This document shows, piece by piece, positions 1 through 10,600 of a DNA stretch of 64,000 bases; position 1 is the first letter of the stretch; the number at the start of each line of letters is the position of its first letter. The stretch is taken from contig OY783208.1 in the NCBI GenBank assembly GCA_963678705.1, positions 23,586,207 through 23,650,206 of the forward strand, read 5' to 3'. Made by a program: the position numbers and the translations under genes. The stretch comes from Panorpa germanica (taxonomy: Eukaryota > Arthropoda > Insecta > Mecoptera > Panorpidae). The notes beneath the pieces were generated by a model that had not been told where the DNA came from, ran no database searches, and worked only from the letters and a program-made list of their open reading frames with translations.

Positions 1-710
1 ATTCATCGAACATTTTATTGTATCATATGTATTTCTATATTTAAGTTTCTAGTGTAATGCGTACTCTTTCTTGTTTAACACGGCCTTTATTATATATTTA
101 TTTTCAGTTTGAATTTTGTATTGATGACGTCACGAACTGAATAGAATATAATAAGTAGTGTTATTTATGTTTCTATGTAGTAAATATATTCAAAGGTTTT
201 TAGCAAATGTCTGGGAGCAAGAGTAGCGCCATCGCTTTCACACTTGACTATCTCTTTCTAACACATGCAGTTACCGTATTCCAGGCTGGTTCCAACATGT
301 CTGTATTATAGAACTGGTTGTGTGAGCGAGACAGCATGATAAGTAGTGCTCTACAAAATGCGTCAGTTTTAGACTCAATGTTAAGGGCCGTCCTTGTCAA
401 ACGGCCTCGTCCTTGCCTATTCCTGCTCTGCGGAGGTTACTTCCGTCTTCATGAAGTCCTTCCGGTTAGTGTGGACTGCGTTCAGAACCATCTCTCTGTC
501 CCATAATTATTGTCATTTTTGTTATTAGTAAAACTATTTAAATTTTTGACAGAATTTAATGAAATTTAAATATGGTGTTCTCATATAGGTGTCCTTAATT
601 TATTGACAAAATTTCGAAAGTTTTGACCAGCTGTCAAGCGAGATATCAGTAATTAAAGTGCACCTACACAGTATAAAAAGGGAAGTCGTTATTTTAGCGT
701 ATATAATAGC
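1..710. other. Intergenic, no gene seen
   Basis: The stretch is AT-rich apart from a more GC-rich patch at about 290-500. That patch has a 62-codon open frame on the plus strand with no family resemblance and no convincing splice context, so I do not call it. A short FB-B repeat fragment lies at 118-180. Confidence 0.5.
118..180. repeat. FB-B foldback family, fragment
   Basis: It contains the string GATGACGTCACGAACTGAAT followed by the AATATAATAAGTA segment. The same sequence is found in the arms of the complete foldback at 43020-43840 and in the copy at 63255-63590. Only the inner part of one arm is present. Confidence 0.7.
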
Positions 711-1130
711 GATTTCTTAATATTTTTTGATGCAGTTATGTTCATTTATATTTAAGAAAACGAACTGCGTTAAAAAAATTAAAATATCTTATTTATTTTG
801 GATTTTATAAGGGTTTCTAAAAATTCATGGACTTTTTTTTCAAAATGAAAAATTATTGATTTCTTAATATTTTTTGATGCAGTTATGTTCATTTATATTT
901 AAGAAGACGAACTGCGTTAAAAAATTTGAAATATCTTAATTATTTTAAATTTTATAGGGGGTTCTAAAAATTCATGGACATGATAAGGAACCCCCTATAA
1001 AATCCAAAATAATTAAGATATTTAAAATTTTTTAACACAGTTCGTCTTCTTAAAGTTTAGTGGATGTAACTGCATTAAAAGTTTTCAAAGATCCTAAATT
1101 TTGTCTAGAATAAAATGTCCATGAATTTAA
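711..1130. repeat. Repeat K, direct plus inverted copies
   Basis: Two direct copies (about 711-831 and 858-980) share the segment TTTTTGATGCAGTTATGTTC and an 'ATTCATGGAC' end. A third, inverted copy follows at about 980-1062. Related pieces occur at 41990-42060 and as the inverted pair inside the foldback at 44820-45155. Nothing in it looks coding. Confidence 0.65.
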
Positions 1131-1299
1131 AAAAGGTCGCATAGAAACCTAAAAAGCATTGATGGTCAAAGTGTAATAAAGCAGTTGCATCAAACCATGA
1201 CAAGCAAATAAACTTTTATTTTTGTCAAAAGCCTATAAATATAGAAGAGATATTAAGATATTTTAAATTTAAATTTAACAGTTTATCAAAACAAAAAAA

Positions 1300-1566
1300 C
1301 TCGACAGGGTGTCCTGCAGAAACTTATCAACTAATGAAATCATTTTGGTTTTTTGATTTCAAATAATCCAGTGATGAGTTATGAGGGGCACCGCAATGAA
1401 ACTTTTTTTTGTGACGTCACCGGAGATTCGCTGTCAATGGCTCATTTCTTGATATTTATTTATGAAAATTTCACAAAGTATTCTTTAAATGTTATTTTAT
1501 CATGTAGTACTTATAGAAATAGTTATATATTAACTGTGTCGTCAAAAAACATTATCGAAAATATGC
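1300..1566 (-). repeat. Repeat D, truncated copy
   Basis: It matches the repeat D copies at 19463-20011, 31233-31668 and 54341-54858, from the CAGGGTGTCCTGCAG segment to the common ATATTTTCGATAATG end (seen here on the minus strand). The half carrying the conserved small open frame is mostly missing. Confidence 0.75.
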
Positions 1567-1665
1567 TTTTTTGTATTGATTTTACGCTATGTGTTACATA
1601 GACTGAAACTATGAGATTTTAATTTTTAGGAAGTGAACTAACTTTGTGATTATATATTTCACCGC

Positions 1666-2022
1666 TTGGCGTCTCTAGAGAGCAACTTTAATATTGTAAA
1701 AGTTATCCATTATTTCAATAAATATATTTCATCAACTCCTGCCTCCCCCCTCTCCTCTCTCCACCCTCGTGGTGGTGTTTCAGGGAAGCCCACACATTGT
1801 GTCAGGCAGGATCCCGTTGCAATTTACTTTTCGAGCCGATCTGGTTTCATTTGCGCTGCTGTGGTGCTGGAATGGTTTACTGACACTGTGAGAGTCCCTC
1901 GGGAACATCATACTCTGGAATACGATCGGGAACACAATATTATAAAGCCATGTGTTGATCACAAATGCCAGCGTCGTGGGAGACTGATTCATGTGTTTGA
2001 AAATAGGAGTAAAACTTTGCTG
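1666..2022 (+). CDS. Unidentified open reading frame, possible exon or relic
   Basis: An open frame starts at an ATG at 1666 and runs into the MITE-A copy that begins at 2023. Beyond that point it is repeat-encoded to a stop at 2119-2121. The part from about 1790 to 2022 is clearly richer in GC than its surroundings and has ordinary amino-acid composition, for example VLEWFTDTVRVPREHHTLEY. A possible splice acceptor (pyrimidines then CAG) lies at about 1780-1790. I do not recognise the family. It may be an exon of a gene outside this window, a captured gene piece, or part of a transposon. No start or partner exon could be fixed. Confidence 0.25.
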
Positions 2023-2572
2023 AATGGGTTTGTGTTCTATGTCTTAATTTCTATAAAAGTGTACCACATATTGATAAAGTTGACTAGAACTCCTTATATG
2101 TTAAGAGATATTAACAATTAAAAAAGTCATTTTGTCTCTTTAATTATTAAAGGGATTCAACGTTGTACACATTCCAAGTGCATGTGACATCACAACCGCT
2201 GCCAACCTTACAGCTCATAAATCTCTGCTATATGTATTTATATATCAAAATATCAAATATTATTTACAGCTATGTCAAAGAACAATCAACTTTCAATATT
2301 ATGTCTGCCTTAGCAGGGTTAAATAAAATAAAAACTTACTATTCTTTGATTTGACTTGATGATTTAACTACCAACACCTACAAAACATTACCACAGCACT
2401 GACCTACTCAACAAATAACTGACGTTGAAATGCATATCACGTCATACAAATATGGCCGGCCATTTCTAGCGCTAAAACTACAATTCAAACTTTTAATTGC
2501 TATATCTCCGTCAACATTTAGATATTTAATAAAATAGACACGCCAATACACATTTATTAACATCAATTTCAT
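2023..2572 (+). mobile_element. MITE-A copy, 3' end lost
   Basis: It begins with a diverged terminal repeat (AATGGGTTTGTGTTCTATG against the family ATGGGCTTGTGTCCTATG). It continues through the family landmarks AAAGGGATTCAACGTTGTAC and ATTTATTAACATCAA, then stops before the right terminal repeat. Confidence 0.85.
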
Positions 2573-3396
2573 ATGACTCTAATTATAGTTTTTAAATTAC
2601 CGCGCTGTTTTTATAAAAACAAGTTCCAACTTGCAAACGAATTACATATTTCTTTAAATTCAAATGAGTGTTAATTTTTTTGTTACGATTAATCTGAAAA
2701 CTATATCCATCTCTTTCCTTCAACAGGCAATCACGCTATCGAACAAAAAGTCTCAAGCTCGTCTTTAACAGCAACACATCCACCGACATAACCCTAACAC
2801 TAAATTCAATTGTTTACTTTTTAAATATTTTTATAACAATATTGCTGTCTCTTTCTTTTACACATAAAAATCTTATGCACTGCTCTAACACATTGTAATA
2901 ATTTTTCTCTAAAATGAAACACTGCAAAATAATGAACAGAACTTGTGATGACTTACCGGTCATTGATCTCAGTGCAGGTGTGCAACATAACCAAAACAAG
3001 ATGCGTTGTTGCCATATTTACATTATTAAAATGAAAGTTATGTTTTTATAAATTTACAATGTTGCACGATCTAAATATATAAAGATAAATAATTTTATTT
3101 CTAATTAATATTAAGCATGTCAACTTAACCAACATATTTTGTAGGTTGTTTTCTTGTAAAACACAACGGTGATTTCTTTAGCGATAAGTCGGTCGTTATT
3201 TCTAAGTAATGCGTGTTACTATATGTTAATATTTTTGTCTAATGATTTTGCCGTTCCTTTACAATTTACTGTGTGTTCATGATATATCTTAGTAGGCGGC
3301 AATAACAAACCTTTGTAGGTCATTAGGTCATCTAGACTCGTAAAAATAGCGAACGTATTTCAAGAAATGCATTATGCTAAATAAATTTATACACGC
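2573..3396. other. Intergenic, nothing recognised
   Basis: AT-rich sequence without a supported exon, RNA gene or known repeat. The 61-codon minus-strand frame at 2814-2999 has low-complexity composition and no splice context. Confidence 0.5.
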
Positions 3397-4280
3397 AGAT
3401 GAACTTGATGTTAATAAATGTGTATTGGCGTGTCTATTTTATTAAATATCTAAATGTTGACGGAGATATAGCAATTAAAAGTTTGAATTGTAGTTTTAGC
3501 GCTAGAAATGGTCGGCTATATTTATATGACGTAAAATGCATTTTAACGTCAGTTATTTGTTGAGTAGGTCAGTGCTGGGGTAATGTTTTGTAGCTGTTGG
3601 TAGTCAAATAATCAAGTTAAATCAAAGAATAATAAGTTTTTACTTTATTTAACCCTGTTACGGCAGACATAATATCGGAATTTTATTGTTCCTTGAAATA
3701 GCTGAAAATAATATTTGATATTTTGATATATAAATACACTAGCTGTCCCGGCCACGCGTTGCTGTGACTAACGTTTTTGTCATATTACATTACATAGCGC
3801 CATCTATTGAATATTTACTCAATCTAGTCAACAGATGTCGCCATCTTTTACAATCGTTTGGAGCTAACAGATAATTAATAGACAAATAATTTGCAATAAG
3901 ATAATATTGCAATCATAAATTGAGATGTAAGCTATCCTATCTTTCAAGTTGGATCAAACTGCACACGGTGTACAAATTTGATTAAAATCGGTTAAGTAGT
4001 TTAGGAGTCCATCGCGGACGAACAACGTGACACGTAATTTATATATATTAAGAAGAAGATATAGCAGAGATTTATGAGCTGTAAGGTTGGCAGCGGTGTG
4101 ATGTCACATGCAGTTGGAATGTGTACAACGTTGAATCCCTTTAATAATTAAAGAGAGAAAACGACTTTTTTAATTGTTAATATGTCTTAACATATAAGGA
4201 GTTATTAACAAATAATTGAACATTTGAGGTTCTAGTAACCCACTTTATCAATATATAGTACACTTTTATAGAAATCAACG
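3397..4280 (-). mobile_element. MITE-A copy interrupted by a Helitron
   Basis: It is an inverted MITE-A copy, read from the AACTTGATGTTAATAAATG side to the CACTTTTATAGAAAT side. A 321-bp Helitron-like insert at 3739-4059 splits it. Removing the insert restores the family sequence ATAAATACATATAGCAGAG exactly. Confidence 0.85.
3739..4059 (-). mobile_element. Non-autonomous Helitron (H2)
   Basis: On the minus strand the insert begins TCTTCTTCT, ends CAGCTAG, and sits between an A and a T of the host MITE with no target duplication. This is the Helitron signature (5' TC, 3' CTRR, insertion between A and T). An imperfect palindrome, GCAACGCGTGGC, lies just inside the CTAG end, where Helitrons carry a terminating hairpin. 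At 321 bp it has no coding capacity. The interior phrase AAAATCGGTTAAGTAGTTTA is, from memory, widespread in insect repeats. Confidence 0.8.
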
Positions 4281-5345
4281 CGCCTGGATGTTATGCAACT
4301 CAACTCACACCAAAATTAATCAACACTTTCTTTAAGTTTTCAAGCTCCTGACAATTAAATTCGATATATGGTGAGCTGGTATGCAAATTAAAACAACAAT
4401 AAATTAATCTAGGTGCATGTGCACCGGTGAGCGCGCTAACCTGTCTTAAATCTTGATAAATCACAAGTAAATGTTAAGATAATGAAACAATTTGTAGTCC
4501 AACGGGGCACGCGATTATTACCTTCAATGATTGTATTAATAGAATGAAGTATTACGCGTTTAAATGCAAGGGGCTTGATTTGACAGTTCAACATAACCTT
4601 AGAATGAAAGAATTCTTAGTCGGGATCACAACCATATATTTCACTACATAAATCAATGCACGCACACCCATAGAAATAAATAATTCTTTAAAATATGTGA
4701 ATTTATTTGATTAGAATAGTTAAAAAGTAGAACAGTGTAGTATTGTATCTGATTAAATCAAAAATAAAATAAAAACACTGTCTCGTAATTATAATTCGTA
4801 GACCGTTATGTTATTTAGTTTGATAGTTTACCGCCAGAAGCGCTGGGATCGTCTTTGCATAGCGTGACTACAAAAATATAAATGAATGACAAATTCACAA
4901 TTAGGTTTTACTAAATTCTAAACACAGGTTTAATCTTATGTAGTTGTCATACATTTTCTATCATTACAGCTAAACTACAGAAGCTAGAGTACTAATTCTT
5001 TTTTTAAATTACTGCTATTATAATAAACTTTACTTATATGTATGACACGTACTACATATTAAAAAAATTTGTCAGTTATTTAACCTTAAACTTGTGACAT
5101 TTTTTATTTAATAGATTTTTAAATCCTATATTACATTATACATTTATATGAAAACTACCAATTTTATTAAAAAAATGTTTAGATAAGAGTTGTAGAACGT
5201 AAAAAATCCTTTAAAATGATGTCTAATGAGTTTATATGCTATAAAGGGTTTAAGAGATATGTGCAAAATTGTAAGCGCATGCAGTCTCAAAGAAGTGGTC
5301 TACTTTACAGCGGTGTAACTACTAATTCTAATGAAACTAATTCTA
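4281..5345. other. Intergenic, nothing recognised
   Basis: No exon, RNA gene or clear repeat was found. The first about 50 bases (4280-4330) reappear inverted at about 37975-38020, in both places next to a MITE-A end, so they may be part of another old repeat. Confidence 0.45.
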
Positions 5346-5348
5346 ATG

Positions 5349-5850
5349 TGTCCCAATTTCTATAAAAGTGTACTATATATTAATAAAGTTGATTACTAGG
5401 AACTCAAATGTCCAATTATTTGTTATGAAATATTGCCAATTAAAAAAGTCATTTTTTCTCTTTAATTTTTAAAGGGATTCAACGTTGTACACATTCCAAT
5501 TTATACCATTTACAGCTTTTTCAAGGAACATTAAATTTCAATATTATGTCTGCCGTAACAGGGTTAAATAAATTAAAAACTTATTATTCTTTGACTTGAC
5601 TTGATTATTTGACTACCAACAGCTACAAAATATTACCAGCACTGACCTACTCAACAAATAACTGACGTTAAAATGCATTTCACGTCATACAAATATGGCC
5701 GACTATTTCTAGCGCTAAAACTACAATTCAAACTTTTAATTGCTATATCTCCGTCAACATTTAGATATTTAATAAAATAGACACGCCAATACACATTTAT
5801 TAACATCAAGTTCAATCAACAATTGAAAAATCGACGATTCAAGCCCCTGA
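5349..5850 (+). mobile_element. MITE-A copy, ends degraded
   Basis: It runs from AATTTCTATAAAAGTGTAC to ATCAACAATTGAAAAATCGA. It has an internal deletion in the central region and both terminal repeats are lost. Its left part carries TCCAATTATTTGTTA, a variant shared with the older relatives at 14838-14960 and with FB-B. Confidence 0.8.
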
Positions 5851-5862
5851 AAGTTATGTGAC

Positions 5863-6399
5863 ACTTCTAACACTTCCATAAGCTTATTCATTTCTGTTGT
5901 GAAAGCGAGACAGCAATAGTTTTCACAGTTGCATTATGACTTATTAATAACTAATTATATATGTGAGGTTATGATTGCCAATTCTATTAATATATAGTAC
6001 AGTGTTATATAAATAAAGAAGATTACAATCCTATTAAGCAAAAGAATGTCTACAAGTGTCTGACACCACATATTTCTGTTAATACTTTAAATATATTAGA
6101 GTGCTAATAAGTTTATCCAGTAATTTGAACTTGTAGTGTTTCAAAAAGGTGAACCAGCCTTCATAGAATATCCAGGAGGCCGGAGAAATGGAGAACTGAG
6201 AAGTCAGAACACCCCTAAGTGTTCTAATGGCAAAAAGTCACGGAATGTATTATTTTAACTCAATACTATTTTGCATATCTCTTTCCGACGGTGTTTTTTA
6301 AGTGCTTAACATCGCTAAGGGCTGGTAAAACGTGCTGTCAATAAAAAAAAGGTTAGGAACATCGATGTATCGTGAGATTTATCTTAGCTAAGAAACAAA
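5863..6399. other. Intergenic, nothing recognised
   Basis: AT-rich, with a degenerate MITE-A/FB-B-like end near 5985-6010. No supported gene. Confidence 0.4.
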
Positions 6400-6727
6400 T
6401 CAATTGTTGATTGAACTTGATGTTAATAAATGTGTATTGGCGTGTCTATTTTATTAAATATCTAAATATTGACGGAGATATAGCAATTAAAAGTTTGAAT
6501 TGTAGTTTTAGCGCTAGAAATGGTCGGCCATATTTGTATGACGTGAAATGCATTTTAACGTCAGTTATTTGTTGATTCGTTCAGTGCTGTGGTAATGTTT
6601 TGTAGCTGTTGGTAGTCAAATAATCAAGTCAAAGAATAATAAGTTTTTATTTTATTTAACCCTGTTATTTCAGACATAATATTGAAACTTTATTGTTCCT
6701 CGAAACAGCTGTAAATAATATTTGATC
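6400..6727 (-). mobile_element. MITE-A copy, right half only
   Basis: It starts CAATTGTTGATTGAACTTGA and follows the family to the GCTGTAAATAATATTTGAT segment. It then switches abruptly to unrelated sequence, so the other half is deleted. Confidence 0.8.
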
Positions 6728-6878
6728 GATTTATCGATATTTGTACTTTGACGTCACTCCTGTTGGTCTAGGGATCATGATGACAATGAAGGACATTTAA
6801 CATTGTGAAAATATCTGGGACCAGTGCTTGTCAAACTAAGGGTTGAATCAATAAAGCAAATTTATTGCAATGGACTTG

Positions 6879-7310
6879 CGTCTTAATTTCTATAAAAGTG
6901 TTCTATATATTGATAAAGTGGGTTACTAGAACTCCTTATATGTTAGGAGATATTAACAATTAAAAAAAAACATTTTGTCTCTTTAATTATTGAAGTGATT
7001 CAACGTTGTACACATTCCAAATGCATGTGATATCACAATCGCTGCCAACCTTACAGCTCATAAATCTCTGCTATATGTATTTATATATCAAAATATCAAA
7101 TATTATTTACAGCTATTTCAAGGAACAATAAAGTTTCAATATTATGTCTGCCTTAGCACGGTTAAATGAAATAAAAACTTATTATTCTTTGATTTGACTT
7201 GATTATTTCGACTACCAACAGCTACAACACATTACCACAGCACTGACCGAATCAACAAATAATTGACCTATCCTACTACACGTTACGTCATAAATATGGC
7301 CGGAAAGTGA
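6879..7310 (+). mobile_element. MITE-A copy, truncated at the right
   Basis: It follows the family from GTCTTAATTTCTATAAAAGT through the central part to about ATATGGCCG at 7300. The last about 150 bp and both terminal repeats are missing. It ends some 300 bp upstream of the PREB start codon. Confidence 0.8.
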
Positions 7311-7611
7311 AGAAAGTGTTTGATGCGCAGTGCCCTCTTTCGCCCTATTAAAAAAAAAAAATTAAAGAAAATTACCATCCGTAAGCTGAGCTTCCAACTA
7401 CCAAAATTATTAGTTAAGAATCAAACCATTTCTATTACCACACCAATATTACGTTTAAAAAAAGATCAATAGATGGAACTACTATCGTTGGAATTTGACA
7501 TATTTCAAAACACTAGAATACGTGGAAGTGAAACAACTTTGTGTGATTTCTTTAGTTTTAATTTATAATTAAATTCATTTAGATAAAACTTATATATATA
7601 TTTATATAAAA

Positions 7612-10600
7612 ATGCCTCCTACAAGAAGAAATCAAGATGGTTTATTGGCTAGAGTTAATTTTCCTTTATATTCATTACAAATGTTAACAAACCGTCATGT
7701 CCTAATTGCCGGGGGTGGTGGATCATCAAATACTGGGGTTGCAAATGGGTTTGTACGTATTTTTTATACATTATTATTATATATAGCTAATAATATTATC
7801 ACATACAATATTTCTATACAACATTATAAAACATAACCTAATTCTTCCTACTGTCATTCCGTATGGTAAATTTGTTTACAGATAGCAATTAAAAATGCTT
7901 TGTTAATTGTTTATACTTGATAAATATACATTGTATTTATAAATAATTGTCTCTAAAATTTGACACATATAATATGGTTCAATATAAATGACTTATTTTA
8001 CATAGGTCATTGTTTTCATTCTGTTAGAAATATTTAAGCCAATTAACCTTATTTATATAATTAGCTTATGAACTTCGTTTTTAAAATCGAATTGTTGATA
8101 TGTTTATTGAAATATATGCTATTATATATCTATTGGCGTTCTTGTTTCCTTAAATATTTAAAAGTTGACGTAAATATAGATAATTAAAAGTTGAATTTGT
8201 AATTTTGAAGTGTTATGATTCATATTATTGCACTAGGGATGTATTTAATTTAATTGTTTTCCACTTCATAATACCTAAACGTTTTTATTGTTTCCTGATA
8301 TCATAATGAGATAAAAGCAGATATGAATCAAATTAAAAACTGAAATATCATGGTCTCCAATTCCTAGAACGTAGAATTTTATTAATATCTTGCTTTTAAT
8401 GTTCAGCTATAAAGGAAACTTGAATTTTTGAAACAATACCCCTTAATTTTGATAGCTTCACCTATAACACTTCTACTAAATAATATATTAATATAGTAAT
8501 TCGTTTATTTCAGGAAATATTTGAGTTATATCATGATGGTGATAAATTTATCGCAGAGGAAGTCGTGCGCCATGAAACAGGTCCCAGTGTCGTCATGAAT
8601 TGTGCGGCTTATTCAAACCCAAGACATAATTATTTAGTAGCAGGCCAAGAAAGCCATTGCCAATTATACAATGTTAATACGAGAATAGTTGATAACAACA
8701 CTGGATCAAAAAATATAAAAGTAGAAGAAATCAAAACAACAGTACATAAAAGAAAAGCTTCTGTAAAATCGGAGGACACTATCAAAAAAGATAAAAATTC
8801 TAATACAAATGAAATTAAAAAAATTCAATTCGATGTAAGTATATTAAGAATAGTTAGGCACTACATTCTTCAGCATTACAATCATTAATTTACATATTAT
8901 AGTCCTTAATTACATTTTGTGATTCTTATTCTATCTACACACTCTCACTCTTTCCAAAAGAAACAAGATATATACAAGCAAAACAGATAAATTTAAACCT
9001 TCTCTCTATTTCCGCCATCCACCTCTTCTCTTTAACAACTGCACAATCTTCTTTTCACTTTTTACTATTTTCTCACATTAATACTTAATGTTCTCCAGCG
9101 TTGCTATCCCTCCAGCCCACCTTGCACATCCTTTCTACCTATTTTCCAAGTATCTGCTGCTTTTCTCTTCGTTTCCCAATCTAAATCTCGCGATTCTTCT
9201 GGTATCTCTCTTGCAAATCTACTTGTATCTTTTATTATATTTGCTATTATGAATTTTTTCCATTCTTTCCTATATATAATATTCATATATTTCAGTAATT
9301 CACTTATTAATTTAGAATAAAAAGGTAGTACCACTAGGAAAGTTTAAACCACATCCATTATTAAATGATTTAAATGTCCAAGGCTTCCACATTAACATCT
9401 ATCGTCTGTTTTGATATAAATTTCATTTAATTTAGCTTTACTTTTAATTAAAGTTGACACAATTTCACTTGGCTAATCTTTAAATCATATTTCTTTACTT
9501 AAATTTGTACCCAACAAAGATATTCCATCTTTGCTCTTCCAATTGTTGTTTTATTTTTTAAGTATACTAAACATTTCGAAAGCAAGATGTTCAAATTCAT
9601 TACAATTATCAAATTTATTGATTCTAGGACTGGAATCGATATGAATATTATTTTCTTTTAATGGGCTTGTGTCCTTATTTTTTAGTGGTCGATTTTTCAA
9701 TTGTTGATTGAACTTGATGTTAATAAATGTGTATTGGCGTATCTATTTTATTAAATATCTAAATGTTGACGAAGATATAGCAATTAAAAGTTTGAATTGT
9801 AGTTTTAGCGCTAGAAATGGTCGGCCATATTTGTATGACGTCAACGTCAGTTATTTGTTGAGTAGGTCAATGCTGTGGTAATGTTTTGTAGCTGTTGGTA
9901 GTCGAAATAATCAAGCCAAATTGAAGAATAATAAGTTTTTATTTTATTTAACCCTGCTAAGGCAGACGTAATATTGAAATTTGATTGTTCCTTGAAACAG
10001 CTGTAAATAATATTTGATATTTTAATATATAAATACATATAGCAGAGATTTATGAACTGTAAGGTTAAGGAATGTGCACACCGTTGAATCCCTTTAATAA
10101 TTAAAGAGACAAAATGACTTTTTTAATTGTTAATATCTCCTAACATATAAGGAATTATTAACAAATAATTAAACATTTGAGGTTCTAGTAACCCACTTTA
10201 TCAATATATAGTACACTTTTATAGAAATTTAGACATAGGACACAAGCTCATTATGCATGTTAAGAAATAATTAATTAGTTTATAATAATTCAAATTCATC
10301 ATCACCATCTGCTTTTAGTGTTTTCTCCAATTACATATCCTAATTCTTTTCTTAAAGCAATTTTCTTGAGTTCCTTTATCTCTACTTGTCTTAACCATTG
10401 GAATCTTTTCTTTTCTTATTTCTGCGACAATGCCTACTTCTCTATATCTACCATCTATTTTAATATTACTTCTTATTCTGCATACATTTTTCTTTCTAAA
10501 TCTACAATCGCACTTTCACGAAGTTCTGGTTTTATTATAACTTTATATCTAACAGTTTTTAGTTTACAAGTTTCATAGACAGATGAATATCTTTTGAATC

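Noticed and set aside
711..1062. Possible CRISPR-like or satellite array
   Set aside because: There are only two direct copies and one inverted copy, with unequal spacing, in a eukaryotic genome. It is a dispersed repeat, not an array.
2163..2354. Recurring 63-codon open frame beginning MYTFQ (also 36443, 40739, 62781)
   Set aside because: It is the same internal MITE-A sequence in each case. The frame decays in other copies and has no protein-like features, so it is a repeat artefact.
10318..10578. 86-codon plus-strand frame in PREB intron 2
   Set aside because: The composition is low-complexity. The minus strand here looks weakly like a degraded LINE tail, but too little is readable to call either.
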